Below, piece by piece: positions 36,863-46,641 of a stretch of DNA of 64,000 nucleotides. The DNA comes from Spirosoma endbachense (GTDB lineage: Bacteria > Bacteroidota > Bacteroidia > Cytophagales > Spirosomataceae). The notes under the pieces are model-generated. The model was given only the letters and a program-made list of their open reading frames with translations. It was not told where the DNA came from and did not search any database. Position numbers and translations under genes: made by a program. The stretch lies in NCBI RefSeq assembly GCF_010233585.1, contig NZ_CP045997.1:2518692-2582691 (forward strand), given 5' to 3'. Numbering within the stretch: the stretch's first letter is position 1; each line of letters begins with the position of its first letter.

Positions 36863-37072
36863 TTTTTCTCAACTAAGTGGAGAAGGCCGATGGCAGAAAA
36901 TCCTTTTCGCTTATTCAGAAAATGAAAATCGATGTAGAATGCAGAGCTGTGCAACAGCCACGCCCGTTTATTGAGAAAGACTAAGCTAATACTAGTTGAT
37001 TTTAGTGAGCCATTTGCAAGTCAATTATAAGCAGGTAATTAGGATTAAGTTGGCCTTTTTAATTGCTCCCTG

Positions 37073-38731
37073 TTATCGACTCACCGAGATAACCATTTTT
37101 GCGACAGGTAATAATACTCGATCCTTTGTTTGGATAAAAGCCTTTGCTAGTTCGCTCTTATTCTTGGTTACTGGTATTGGCTTGGTTGCTTTCCCATTAA
37201 TAATGAATGAAATAGGTTTAGTTGTATCAACCAATTCTGGATAGACATAGAAACTGAATTCCCGAATACAGGATGTTTTCACACTGACGATATTATTCTG
37301 GATGTTCGCTTCAATAACGCCTGTTTTATGCGGGTTAAAATCTATTTTTACTCGATTGTCCTTCGCCATCATGTTAGGATTGTAGGAGCTTACCCATGCC
37401 GCTGGCCGAGCCGTTGTATCGAGTTGAGTAATGGCGATCCAATCACAGCGGCCATTTCGGACATTATCGGTTTCCCACCTGATTTTTGGGGAGAAGGGAT
37501 TCCGCACGTTAGCAAATAGTGTATCATAGATAAAGCTTACCCGGTTCGCCTGATTGATTGGCAATCCGTGGTCACCATCCAGTGCGTAATTTTTCCAATT
37601 CGCGCCTATTGATTGAGCATACTGGTAAATGCTGTCTACTTTACTGAGTTTAAATAGGTGGTCGTTTTTAGCACTAATGCCGTAAAAGGTACGATGGTTG
37701 GTTAGGTTTCGTAATGGGGTATTGGTCATATACGACTGAGGGAAATAGGTGAAGGCAAGGAACGAAGCAAATGTGGTTGGCTGGTTAATGGCGAAATAAA
37801 AGGCGCCTTCCCCTCCATTTGAATGACCACTTAGCCAGACCCGATTATCATCAATGTTATAAAGTGACTTAAGAAAGGCTACCTCGTTTAGTATAGCTTG
37901 GAAAGCCAGTGGATGGTACAACCAGTGAATATCTTTCCGTGCAAATGGATAGAGAATAAAGGCGCCTTCCTCCAAAGCGTGTTTGAAAATAGGAGCTTCG
38001 TTACTGGGCACGTTTCCTCGGGTCATAAATTGAGGGCGCCCCCGAACTGCTCCTTGTAAGAAGACATATAAAGGTGTTTTTTGCCGAGGGCGGTATTGTT
38101 TGGGGATATGGATCAAAAAGGGCACCGTCAAGGTATCATTGATCTTGATTTGATATAATGTCCAGTGCCCTACTACCGGTGGTGCATCATAGGCATTATA
38201 GTTTTTTAACCGCTGGTACACCTGGTCAAAATCGCCTTCGCCAACTAATTTCGCTAACCGCTGCTCCTCTAACAGAGCGGAGGTATTTAGCCGTTTCGTT
38301 GTATCGGTTATACCCTGATAGTAGCGCTGATTGGCCGCCTGGACTGAATCGTATTTTGGTTTCGTATAAGCGATTGCCTTCTTCCAAGCCTGGGTGCTCG
38401 ACACACAGGCAAGCAACATACTGTCCTGCTTAAAGTCATAATACATCGAGTAATGTAAGTGCTTATTGGCTAACTCGTCAAAATAGGCGTTTGCTTTAGC
38501 AATCTGATTCGTTTGACAGGCACTAATAGCCGCTCGGTAATAGTTATAATTGTTCTGGTAGTCTTTGAAACCCATGGCAAAGAGTTTTTCCATCCAGTAC
38601 AAGCTTTTAGCGTAATTCTTCTGATTGTAACTGGTGAAAGCCCGGTCGTTATAAGCAGCCGCTGAATCAGCTTGTCCATTAACGCCATGAGTGATTGCTA
38701 GTACGAATAAGCTAATCAGGAATAGTTTCAT
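37073..38731 (-). CDS. secreted alpha/beta-hydrolase with N-terminal TPR-like region
   Basis: This 552-residue protein has a signal peptide (LFLISLFVLAITHGVNGQ). A helical TPR-like region at about 22-110 (FTSYNQKNYAKSLYWMEKLF) is followed by an alpha/beta-hydrolase domain with nucleophile elbow VWLSGHSNGGEGAFY near residue 302 and a late His in ALDGDHGLP near 390. The last 120 residues look like a beta domain. Similar proteins are PHB-depolymerase-like or dienelactone-hydrolase-like esterases. The neighbouring AraC gene on the same strand may regulate it. Confidence 0.85.
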   Translation of the reverse strand: MKLFLISLFVLAITHGVNGQADSAAAYNDRAFTSYNQKNYAKSLYWMEKLFAMGFKDYQNNYNYYRAAISACQTNQIAKANAYFDELANKHLHYSMYYDFKQDSMLLACVSSTQAWKKAIAYTKPKYDSVQAANQRYYQGITDTTKRLNTSALLEEQRLAKLVGEGDFDQVYQRLKNYNAYDAPPVVGHWTLYQIKINDTLTVPFLIHIPKQYRPRQKTPLYVFLQGAVRGRPQFMTRGNVPSNEAPIFKHALEEGAFILYPFARKDIHWLYHPLAFQAILNEVAFLKSLYNIDDNRVWLSGHSNGGEGAFYFAINQPTTFASFLAFTYFPQSYMTNTPLRNLTNHRTFYGISAKNDHLFKLSKVDSIYQYAQSIGANWKNYALDGDHGLPINQANRVSFIYDTLFANVRNPFSPKIRWETDNVRNGRCDWIAITQLDTTARPAAWVSSYNPNMMAKDNRVKIDFNPHKTGVIEANIQNNIVSVKTSCIREFSFYVYPELVDTTKPISFIINGKATKPIPVTKNKSELAKAFIQTKDRVLLPVAKMVISVSR

Positions 38732-38810
38732 GTAATGCCAGATTAAATAGTCGGCACAAATATGAGCAGTGAACTTGGAGGCAAATTGTATTTTTTGGAC
38801 AGTATCGCTC

Positions 38811-39668
38811 CTAATGGATTACTTTCATGAGTAATTGATTACTAGCCAGCCTACTGATCGTTTGAAGGAGCTTCTTTGGATTATGCCCTGTGAATTGCCG
38901 GTATGTTTTGACGAAATAAGCCTGGTCATAGAAGTTACTGTCATAACCAGTCTGAGTAAGGTTTTTGAAGTGCTCATGCAGGACCTGGTCTCGCAATGAA
39001 TGGCGAAATCGGGCTACTCTACGATAACTAGCCGGTGATAAGCCAATATTTTTGATGAACAATCGATTAAACGTTCTCACATTCATGCTTAATTCGTCAA
39101 TGATGGTCCGAATAGTTGGTTCATTGCCGAAATCAGTCAATCTGTCTAGGGCGTACGTAAGACTATTTTCATGGGGTATGGGATGGTAGATAGCTACCAG
39201 ATAGGTTTCCAATAACCGAATTCGCTGCTCAAGATTACTGGTACTAAAAAAGGAATGAATGAAGGCTTGATGATTCAAATACTGATCCCAGTCGGTAAAG
39301 AGCTGGGAGGCATTCGGCGTAATCTCAATCAGGGGCTTCGTGATAAAGTGATTCAGCCCCAGCGGTTTAAAGACGATAGTAAGCTTATCCGAAATGCCCC
39401 TTAATTCGACAAAAAGAGGCCGTTCATAGCGCCCTTGGGCAATTAATAAGGGAGGAGCCTGCTGATTACTGGAGACGGAAATGGCTGTTTCCTCAATCCA
39501 GCAATAGGCGTGCTTATGAATATTGAGGGATTGGAGTGTATTAGGAAACACATAATATTGACTAACAAAGTCAGGAGAATCGGTCCGCAGGAAGTAGTAA
39601 TACTCGATATATTGCCTGAGTAATGGATGACATGGATAGAAATGGTTAATGTTCGTTATGTGTTGCAT
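38811..39668 (-). CDS. AraC-family transcriptional regulator
   Basis: ATG 39668 is preferred over 39689 because the conserved N-terminal region starts close to it, giving 285 residues. The N-terminal half (FYPCHPLLRQYIEYYYFLRT) is the DUF6597-like domain often found in Bacteroidota AraC proteins. The C-terminal half has the double HTH (TIRTIIDELSMNVRTFNRLF and LTQTGYDSNFYDQAYFVKTY). The effector is unknown. Confidence 0.9.
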   Translation of the reverse strand: MQHITNINHFYPCHPLLRQYIEYYYFLRTDSPDFVSQYYVFPNTLQSLNIHKHAYCWIEETAISVSSNQQAPPLLIAQGRYERPLFVELRGISDKLTIVFKPLGLNHFITKPLIEITPNASQLFTDWDQYLNHQAFIHSFFSTSNLEQRIRLLETYLVAIYHPIPHENSLTYALDRLTDFGNEPTIRTIIDELSMNVRTFNRLFIKNIGLSPASYRRVARFRHSLRDQVLHEHFKNLTQTGYDSNFYDQAYFVKTYRQFTGHNPKKLLQTISRLASNQLLMKVIH

Positions 39669-39745
39669 AAGCCCTTTATCTGTTACCACAAAGATGCTTC
39701 AACGGGTAAAGTGTTGCAGTCCAAACGAATTTTGAGCACTAAAAT

Positions 39746-39772
39746 CGCCCATTTCCTGAAGAAGAGGCATGA
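39746..39772 (+). repeat. dispersed 26-base repeat, copy 1
   Basis: CCCATTTCCTGAAGAAGAGG continuing CATGA is present here and again at 40745-40770, about 1 kb apart and bracketing the polysaccharide deacetylase gene. Both copies lie in non-coding DNA. Confidence 0.7.
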
Positions 39773-39912
39773 GCGATCCATCATCCCACCTTGGGAGGAT
39801 TTTGGTGAGATAGCTATTAATGCATTACAAAGCAGAAGCAGCTAATGCAAGGAATGGATAGGTTTTCCCGCACTACAGTTGTCCACCAAAATAGAACTTT
39901 GTCGGGAACGTG

Positions 39913-40638
39913 TCACTTCCTATATCTCAGTAATTCGGAAACGGTGACAAATTGATAGCCCGCTTTTTTCAGGCCAACAATCAACCCCCGTAGCGACTGC
40001 CTAGACTTCCAGTCGTCAGTCCCCATACAATGTAGTAAAATAATGGAGCCCGGTTTAGTGCGGTCGACAACGTGTTGCATGATGCGTTTGCTACTTTGGC
40101 GTACGTCGGCGTACGATTCGGGTTCAACATCCCAAGTAATCGTTTTGCGGTTATGCTCCCGTAGGTAGTAAGGCAACCCGATAAACTTCTTGCAATAGGG
40201 AGGGCGAAACAGGATCTCCCGCTGACCGGTAATTGCTCGAATGATGCTATCCGTTTTCTCGATCTCCTGTTCAATTGTGGCGTAGGTCTTGAGAATCATT
40301 CTAGTATGCGAAAACGTATGGTTTCCGATCTCATGACCCGCTTCTGCCAGCCGGCTTCCGTAAGCGGGGTTCTTTTGGAGGTTACTACCAATCAGGAAAA
40401 ACGTCGCCTTTACACCCTGCTGCTGTAATAGGTCGACCAGTTCGCCGGTGTACTGTGTGGGTCCGTCGTCAAACGTCAGAGCGACCACTTTAACATCGGT
40501 TTCTACCCGATAGATCAGATTGCCGAAAAGCTGAAAAGTCCGGGAGTTGATTTCGAGATAAAACCCTACCAGAGCTAGGCTTGTCACCACGACCGTGAGC
40601 AAACCAGACGGACGGGTTGCTAATCGAGGGTTAGCCAT
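39913..40638 (-). CDS. polysaccharide deacetylase (NodB domain)
   Basis: This 241-residue protein has an N-terminal hydrophobic anchor (LLTVVVTSLALVGFYLEI). Its NodB domain has the CE4 motifs: TFDDGP near residue 54 (catalytic and metal Asp), NHTFSHTRM near 108 (metal His), RPPYCKK near 148, DVEPESYAD near 170 and ILLHCMG near 202. Such enzymes remove N-acetyl groups from peptidoglycan or chitin-like polymers using a divalent metal. It is probably anchored in the inner membrane facing the periplasm. Confidence 0.92.
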   Translation of the reverse strand: MANPRLATRPSGLLTVVVTSLALVGFYLEINSRTFQLFGNLIYRVETDVKVVALTFDDGPTQYTGELVDLLQQQGVKATFFLIGSNLQKNPAYGSRLAEAGHEIGNHTFSHTRMILKTYATIEQEIEKTDSIIRAITGQREILFRPPYCKKFIGLPYYLREHNRKTITWDVEPESYADVRQSSKRIMQHVVDRTKPGSIILLHCMGTDDWKSRQSLRGLIVGLKKAGYQFVTVSELLRYRK

Positions 40639-41183
40639 TTTGGGTGTTGTAAAGGTTTGGTTTGTCGCTAAATTAAACGGGTTGTAAATCTATGGAACGG
40701 TTTTGAGAACTTTATCTTTATCATATTTAATGTCTCAGATTACGCCCCATTTCCTGAAGAAGAGGCATGATGGTTTTATCGTCTCCTGTAGGAGCGTTTT
40801 GTAAGAATTTTTAATGTGATAGTTACAAACCAAGAATGCCCATTTCAGCTTTGTTGAATTGAACACAAGTAAGCGGTCGTATGTAGTGGTACAAAACGAC
40901 TTCCAAGAATAATGTAAAAAAAGAGAGAAAAACCGTCGCAATTTTCGCGTAAAATTTTTATTTACTACTCAATTCTCAAATGTCAGATTATATACCTCTA
41001 TCGTAATTTTGCTTACAATCACTTGTGTCGTCATTGGGCCTTAATGGTAAAGTTGAAGCATCGGCGTTGTGGAGGTAATAGAATTCCGTTAGCCGAATAG
41101 GACAAAAGCTAACTAGTAGCACAACTATCGAGCTTATGTCCGTCCGTCGCCATATGGCCAATACAAGGGGTACCTGCTGATTG
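40639..41183. other. gene-free stretch with repeat copy 2
   Basis: No convincing gene is present. The second copy of the 26-base repeat lies at 40745-40770 (CCCATTTCCTGAAGAAGAGG then CATGA). A weak minus-strand frame at 40735-40941 shows no protein-like features. Confidence 0.6.
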
Positions 41184-42266
41184 CTAGTGATTTTTTTCTA
41201 ATCCTTGCAATAGCTTACTAAGTATAAAATAGGCCCTTGCATGGGGGTACCAGTTGCCGTATGCGCCGGAGGTCATGGCAATGACCATTTTTTCTTTCGG
41301 AACAACCACCAAATGATTTCCGCCATTGCCGGATGCCCAGAGATAGTCTATTTCTCTTGTGCCAAACTTTCGTTTAGATCGATACCAAAGCATCCCATAT
41401 CCGTCGGCCAACGGATTATAGGCCCCGATGGCAGGAGATTGTTCGCTCAATAAACGATTCATATAAGTATAATCGGCTAATTGCGTAGTGCCCCATTTCC
41501 CTTTATTCGCAACCAATAACCCCAACTTTGCAAAGTCCAGTGTGGAAATGTAAAGATTGCCGGCAGCACCCGTCTGATTTGCTGCATTCGTGTACCAGTA
41601 AAACTCGTTAATGTCCAAAGGGATAAAAATTTTTTGCCTGGCAAAATCCCTTAGACTCATACCCGATTTTTCTTCAATGATCGCCCCAATCAAAACAGCA
41701 TTTATATCTGCATAGACCCATTTTTCACCAGGCTTGCTTGATAATGGAATGCTTAACAAATAGGTTATCCATTCGTCCTTTGCTACCCATTTCCCTTCGC
41801 TACCTGGCGTTTTAGGGTTATCGGAATCGGCATCTAAACCTGAAACCATATTTAGCAAATGAATCAGCTTAACCTTTTTATAATCTTCGTGCATGGAAGG
41901 GTACTTCTCTTTAGAAAAAAAAGAGTAAACATCCTGATCTAAATTTTGTACTAATCCGTCTTTGATCGCAACGCCCAGGAGCAAAGCAGTAATGCTCTTG
42001 CCCGCCGACCGGATATCATGGATATGATTCCGCCAAAATGTATTGACGTACTTCTCCAGTACAATTTTATTGTCTTTAATAACAATCAATCCCCGGAAAT
42101 CTCTTTGCTTGAATTTGGAAAGCGTATCAGTAAGTGCATTAATGGAATCTTTGTTGAAACCAGCATCCTCCGGGCTAATAGCCGGAAGATTCGGGATAGC
42201 TTTCATTTGTGAATAGGTGGAGAACGATAAGGACAAAAGAAAGAGGGCAAGAAGTTGTCGCTTCAT
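41184..42266 (-). CDS. secreted serine hydrolase, beta-lactamase class C type
   Basis: This 360-residue protein has a signal peptide (LLALFLLSLSFSTYSQ). The serine beta-lactamase/penicillin-binding motifs are visible: SxxK as SAGK near residue 86 (IRSAGKSITALLLG), the second motif at WVYADINAVLIGAII near 185 (Tyr present, Asn replaced by a YAD form), and a late GNGGNHLVVVP near 318 in place of KTG. It is probably a periplasmic esterase or peptidase and need not be an antibiotic-resistance enzyme. Confidence 0.9.
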   Translation of the reverse strand: MKRQLLALFLLSLSFSTYSQMKAIPNLPAISPEDAGFNKDSINALTDTLSKFKQRDFRGLIVIKDNKIVLEKYVNTFWRNHIHDIRSAGKSITALLLGVAIKDGLVQNLDQDVYSFFSKEKYPSMHEDYKKVKLIHLLNMVSGLDADSDNPKTPGSEGKWVAKDEWITYLLSIPLSSKPGEKWVYADINAVLIGAIIEEKSGMSLRDFARQKIFIPLDINEFYWYTNAANQTGAAGNLYISTLDFAKLGLLVANKGKWGTTQLADYTYMNRLLSEQSPAIGAYNPLADGYGMLWYRSKRKFGTREIDYLWASGNGGNHLVVVPKEKMVIAMTSGAYGNWYPHARAYFILSKLLQGLEKNH

Positions 42267-42309
42267 ATCTTTTAATAGCGTTAACTATTGTCTGATTGTT
42301 TCGGTTAGC

Positions 42310-42440
42310 AGGGACAGTTCGGGTATTGCCGAAGGCGGGATCAAAACCGAAGGGTTGGCCTTCGACTGGGTCACACGGTTTGAAAAATTTCTGTATAGAC
42401 CCGATCTTACCGAATCCAACTCACGCTCAAATTGTTGAAA
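42310..42440 (+). pseudogene. inverted fragment of the Ntn-hydrolase gene
   Basis: The plus strand encodes EGGIKTEGLAFDWVTRFEKF, which matches QGGINTEGLAFDWVTVEEDS of the minus-strand choloylglycine-hydrolase-type gene whose 3' end is immediately next to it. The fragment covers only about 35-40 codons, is in opposite orientation and partly overlaps the end of that gene. It is a relic of an inverted duplication or of a lost paralogue. Confidence 0.7.
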
Positions 42441-43567
42441 TCGCTTATTTTATCCTCCTTATCGAAAAGAAACTGCCAAAGAATCGTCACTTTGTCGAAT
42501 TTCATAATGTAGCTATAGTCGGTAAGGTCCTGGTTTTGCGCCTTGTGAATAAGTTCTAAAGAATTGAGCTTTCCCAGGCGTTCCATCACTGATTTTACGT
42601 TCATGGAGTCCTTTTTTAGATCGGTAGCTAAATGGGCTGACAAGTCATCGTATGCCAATTTCCCAAGGGTTACGTCCTTAAATAAGTGTTGGACTTTAGC
42701 GGTTACGAGGGTTTCTTGGTTCGTCAGAGGCTGGTAAATCGAGGTGATATGCCGATTCATATTCAGTGCCAACGGGAGCGCTGGCCGTTGAATTTGTTGA
42801 GCCAGGGTTGGAGTCTCGTAGTAATGACTGCCCTTGGCTAACTCCTTGACTAAGTTCAGCGATGTCGTTTGGATCGCCTGTGCGAACTGGTAAAAGACGA
42901 TCTCCCCCTTGGTGAGATTGTAGGCATTCGAATACTTCGTACCCCCTTCGCCCGGTGCCAGACATTGCCTCAAGATTTGAGCGCCATTGTTCATCGTAAT
43001 GGCTTTTTGGGTCCCATAGAGCTTTTGGAAGGTGGCTTCACCGTAGCCTAATCCCCTGGTCACTAACGTGGTATTAAAGTAGATTTTACCGTCTTTGGAG
43101 CCGATCACCACCGAAGCCCCTGACTTGTCGGCAACAACCAATGTCGTTTTTGCGAAGGCAGCTTCTCGGTAGGTCTTATAAAATTGAATAGCCTCCGCTA
43201 CCGTTTTGCACCGTTCCAGCATCCATTGACTGGAATTGTCTGGTAAACGGGTTAGATGGCTTTCGGGGACATAAGTTGGATCCGTTGGATAGCTATCTTC
43301 CTCCACGGTAACCCAGTCGAAGGCCAACCCTTCGGTATTGATCCCGCCTTGGGCTTCCCCATCATTATAGCCCACATAAGCGCATCCGTAAAAGCCTTTC
43401 CCTTTTGGAATGAACCATAATCGGGTTTGTGGATTGTTAGAATCCTCATTATTGAATAAGTACGTATGTTTCCCATCGGTTAAGACAAAAACGGTACAAG
43501 CCTTAACGCCAGATGCAACCAAAAAGCAGATTAATAGAAAAGATAGGATAGCGATGAATGATTTCAT
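42407..43567 (-). CDS. choloylglycine hydrolase-type Ntn amidase
   Basis: This 386-residue protein has a signal peptide whose removal would expose Cys24 (LVASGVKACTVFVL), the expected N-terminal nucleophile. The following N-terminal segment (TYLFNNEDSNNP, AYVGYNDGEAQGGINTEGLA) matches linear-amide C-N hydrolases of the choloylglycine/acid-amidase type. These enzymes cut amide bonds such as conjugated bile acids, penicillin V or N-acyl compounds. The natural substrate cannot be told. A small inverted copy of its internal segment lies beyond its 3' end. Confidence 0.85.
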   Translation of the reverse strand: MKSFIAILSFLLICFLVASGVKACTVFVLTDGKHTYLFNNEDSNNPQTRLWFIPKGKGFYGCAYVGYNDGEAQGGINTEGLAFDWVTVEEDSYPTDPTYVPESHLTRLPDNSSQWMLERCKTVAEAIQFYKTYREAAFAKTTLVVADKSGASVVIGSKDGKIYFNTTLVTRGLGYGEATFQKLYGTQKAITMNNGAQILRQCLAPGEGGTKYSNAYNLTKGEIVFYQFAQAIQTTSLNLVKELAKGSHYYETPTLAQQIQRPALPLALNMNRHITSIYQPLTNQETLVTAKVQHLFKDVTLGKLAYDDLSAHLATDLKKDSMNVKSVMERLGKLNSLELIHKAQNQDLTDYSYIMKFDKVTILWQFLFDKEDKISDFNNLSVSWIR

Positions 43568-43640
43568 AGCAAGATAGCAGAAGTGAATTGGACAAAACTA
43601 CGGCTATTTCTAGGGAATGGATTGTACAAATGCGAACGGA

Positions 43641-44480
43641 TCAATAGCCGGTTCCGCTTAGGGGTAATAAGTAGTCAACCGCCCTAAATTCACCAGGTGC
43701 ATGTCGAATCATGTTCCTGAACACTCGGATAAAATGGGCTTGGTCGTAAAAGCCAAACTCAGTCGCTACTTGGGCCAGCGAATGAGCGGACTTCTGAGTT
43801 TGGAGCGTATCAATTACGCCCCGTATCCGCAGGATACGAGTCAATTCTTTTGGCGTCAACCCCAAATAACGTTTAAACTGCTTTTCCAACTGGCGCGTTG
43901 AGCACTGTAGTTCATCCGCCAGATCAGCGATGCGTAAACACCCATTCGTTTGCTGTAGACGTAGACAAGCCTGCCGTAAAGGAAAAGTTGAGTTGGCTAA
44001 GTTGGGCAGCTGGGCAAAGTGCGCTTGGGTAAACGCAATTAGTGAGGTTTCAGAATAAGCCGCTTGGATCGACACTGGATCGTAACCGCTAAACAGGTTG
44101 TCCACCAAAGGTAAAATGTTTCTCAGGGGTACTATATTATCCACCGTGTGGGCTAACGAATCGGCTGTCCAGCTAGAAGGAGTCCAAGGGTGAAGTTGTA
44201 CCATAGTCACATGGGTAAAAGGCTTAATGATGACCTCTACCCGGTAGCGTGCTTGTCCGCAGAAGTAGCGGTCTTGGGGCATGTCTAAATGGCCCCTTTG
44301 GTTATGGATCGTTAAGCCGTTTCCATGAACGAAGGCCAAATTAAAACAGCTATTGGGCAATACATTCTTGTCTGAAATCGGGTGGGGATTGGTCGTATTA
44401 TCCAGTACCCAAATCTTACGGATAAACTGACTCAAGGGAGGGGTGGTATAATATTCTCGATAGGCGAACGGTGTGGTCAT
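43641..44480 (-). CDS. AraC-family transcriptional regulator
   Basis: This 279-residue protein has the same layout as the AraC gene at 38811. The N-terminal DUF6597-like domain begins YYTTPPLSQFIRKIWVLDN, and the C-terminal DNA-binding domain includes RIADLADELQCSTRQLEKQF and QVATEFGFYDQAHFIRVFRN. The start ATG at 44480 is well supported by the conserved beginning. It may control the Ntn hydrolase gene that follows it on the same strand 73 bases on. Confidence 0.9.
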   Translation of the reverse strand: MTTPFAYREYYTTPPLSQFIRKIWVLDNTTNPHPISDKNVLPNSCFNLAFVHGNGLTIHNQRGHLDMPQDRYFCGQARYRVEVIIKPFTHVTMVQLHPWTPSSWTADSLAHTVDNIVPLRNILPLVDNLFSGYDPVSIQAAYSETSLIAFTQAHFAQLPNLANSTFPLRQACLRLQQTNGCLRIADLADELQCSTRQLEKQFKRYLGLTPKELTRILRIRGVIDTLQTQKSAHSLAQVATEFGFYDQAHFIRVFRNMIRHAPGEFRAVDYLLPLSGTGY

Positions 44481-44552
44481 AGATCACTAAGTGCTAACCA
44501 AGCTTAAATTACTATTGAGTAGTTAAACAGGATGCGGTTTCAAAAGCCGCAG

Positions 44553-45606
44553 AATTGATAAATCGTGCTGCGAGGCCTTTAGTGCTTGGGGACAAGATGT
44601 ACTCTTAGGTAAGGCCGAGGAAGAATTTAAAGCGTTCATTGAAAAAGCGGGTATGCCAGCGGCATGGACCATTTTAGGGGCGGGTGCAATACCAACCAAC
44701 CATCCGTTGAATGTCGGTATGCTCGGTATGCACGGTAACTATGCTTCCAACATACTGACTAATGAATGCAATGTGCTGATAGCGGTTGGGATGCGCTTTG
44801 ATGATCGCGTGACCGGACGTCTGGATAACTATGCGAAACAGGCTAAAATTATCCATCTAGACATTGATCGCGCTGAGATTGACAAAAATGTTATAGCCGA
44901 AGTCGCCCTTTGTGGCGATTGTAAGCAAACATTGCCGTTACTCACGGATAAGATCAATAAGCGCGATCATGGGAATTGGCTAAGCCGATTTAAAACCCTT
45001 TACCAACAGGAATTCGAAGCCGTTATTAAAGATTAGCTAAATCCAATTGAAGGAGGAATTACCATGGGTGAAGTCATTCGTGTGTTAAGTGAACTGACAG
45101 GCGGTGAAGCGGTTATCGTGTCCGACGTGGGGCAAAACCAGATGGTTACAGGTCGATACACCAACTTTACCCATACCCGCAGCAACATAACCGGAGGCAA
45201 TCGGTGCGAAGTCTGGCGCTCCTGATAAAGTTGTCATTGCCATAGTTGGTGATGGGGTTTTCAGATGACCTTACAGGAATTAGAAACAATTATGCAAACC
45301 GGTATCGATTTAAAGATCCTGATCTTAAATAATCGCTTCTTGGGCATGGTCAGGCAATGGCAGGAAATGTTCAACGATTCAAGATATTCCTTTCTGGACA
45401 TTGAAAGTCCGGATTCTGTAGCTTTGGCGGGTGCTTATCGTATATCGGCGACAACCGTTTCCGATCGAAGTCAGCTAAGAAGCGCACTGACTGAAATGCT
45501 GGCCCATAAAGGCGCATTTTTGGTGGAAGTAGCCGTAACCAAAGAAAACAATGTATTTCCGATAATCCCGCAAGGATCAAGTGTAAGCGAGATTCGGCTT
45601 AAGTAA
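44553..45606 (+). pseudogene. broken acetolactate synthase large-subunit gene (ilvB-like)
   Basis: Only the middle and C-terminal parts of the enzyme remain. The TPP-dependent middle domain reads AGMPAAWTILGAGAIPTNHP and FDDRVTGRLDNYAKQAKIIH, and the C-terminal domain reads VSDVGQNQMVTGRYTNF and FLGMVRQWQEMF. The PYR domain with the catalytic Glu is missing. Frameshifts occur near 44588 and 45265, a stop lies at 45034-45036, and about a dozen codons (the TMGFAL region) are deleted near 45200. The GDG cofactor motif survives (IVGDGVF). It cannot encode a working enzyme. Confidence 0.88.
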
Positions 45607-45616
45607 GTTCTTGATA

Positions 45617-46123
45617 ATGGTTAATTCATTAAAAGATATTCTCGACGCAAATTTGCGTATAGTTTTTTGTGGGATTAATCCCGGGCTTAAGTCAGCCCTT
45701 GACGGACATCATTTTTCCGGCCGGAGTAATCGGTTTTGGCGGGTACTCTATCTCGCTGGGTTTACTCCCCATGAAATTAACGCCCGGGAAGACCGGAAAA
45801 TTCTTGACTATGGATATGGGTTGACTACCGCAGTGGCGAGACCGACGTCTCGTGCCGATGAATTAGCTAAAGAGGAATTTGACGCGGCAATTGGTGAGTT
45901 CAGGCAGAAAATGAAAACCTATAAGCCGCGGCAAATAGCCTTCTTGGGTAAACCTGCCTATCAAGCCTTTTCAGGGAAAAAGAAGTTAACGTGGGGACAT
46001 CAGGACGAGGATTTTGAAGGAGCGGTGGTCTGGGTATTACCTAACCCAAGCGGTCTTAACAGGGGATTTAGCTTGGAGGCATTAGTCGCGTCGTATAAGG
46101 AGCTGCGATTGGCATCCAGTTAA
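45617..46123 (+). CDS. mug: G/U mismatch-specific uracil-DNA glycosylase
   Basis: ATG 45617 is used (a TTG at 45611 is also in frame), giving 168 residues. The Mug/TDG motifs are clear: GINPGL near residue 17 with the catalytic Asn, FSGRSNRFWRVLYLAGF near 34, DYGYGLTTAVARPTSRADEL near 68, and VLPNPSGLNRG near 145. These enzymes excise uracil and ethenocytosine from mispaired DNA. It is intact although it follows a broken gene after 10 bases. Confidence 0.92.
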   Translation: MVNSLKDILDANLRIVFCGINPGLKSALDGHHFSGRSNRFWRVLYLAGFTPHEINAREDRKILDYGYGLTTAVARPTSRADELAKEEFDAAIGEFRQKMKTYKPRQIAFLGKPAYQAFSGKKKLTWGHQDEDFEGAVVWVLPNPSGLNRGFSLEALVASYKELRLASS

Positions 46124-46216
46124 AGTTGTCGGTTTTTCTGCTGTAACTGTAACTATTATACCAATACTTTAATCAATTCAAACGGGCGGTATCGCGGCCT
46201 GATAGTTAATTCGATA

Positions 46217-46641
46217 TGGAACAGAGACATCCTTTACCGCCTTTCGATATGGAGAAGGCGTTGCAAAAGTACAACTGGCAGAAGATGCGTGGAATACACG
46301 TGATCCTGAAAGAGTATGCCTTCCGTATACAATAGACACGGAATGCCGAAACCGTACAGAGTTTTTTACTGGCCGTGAAGAAGTAAAGGCATTTTTGACG
46401 CGGAAATGGGAGAAAGAACTGGATTATAAGTTGAAAAAGGAGCTTTTGGGGTTTAAAGATAACAGGATGGCTGTTCGCTTTGAGTATGACCGGGTCGCCG
46501 GTGCGATGGCATGATGCGGCTGGCCAATGGTATCGCAGCTACGGTAATGAACTTTGGGAATTCGACGAAAACGGGCTGATGCAAAAACGCTTTGCCAGTA
46601 TTAACGATCTAGCCATAGATGAAAACGATAGAAAATTGTAA
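46217..46641 (+). pseudogene. broken DUF1348 (SnoaL/NTF2-like) gene
   Basis: Pieces in different frames give [18 protein letters not shown], then [46 protein letters not shown], and [20 protein letters not shown] ending at TAA 46639. These match the usual 150-residue DUF1348 protein, but several frameshifts separate them (at about 46270, 46310 and 46490). It is not a working gene. Confidence 0.8.

Noticed and set aside
39627..39845. 72-codon plus-strand frame
   Set aside because: It overlaps the AraC gene start and the 26-base repeat and has no recognisable features.
40735..40941. 68-codon minus-strand frame
   Set aside because: AT-rich, no coding pattern, and contains the repeat copy.
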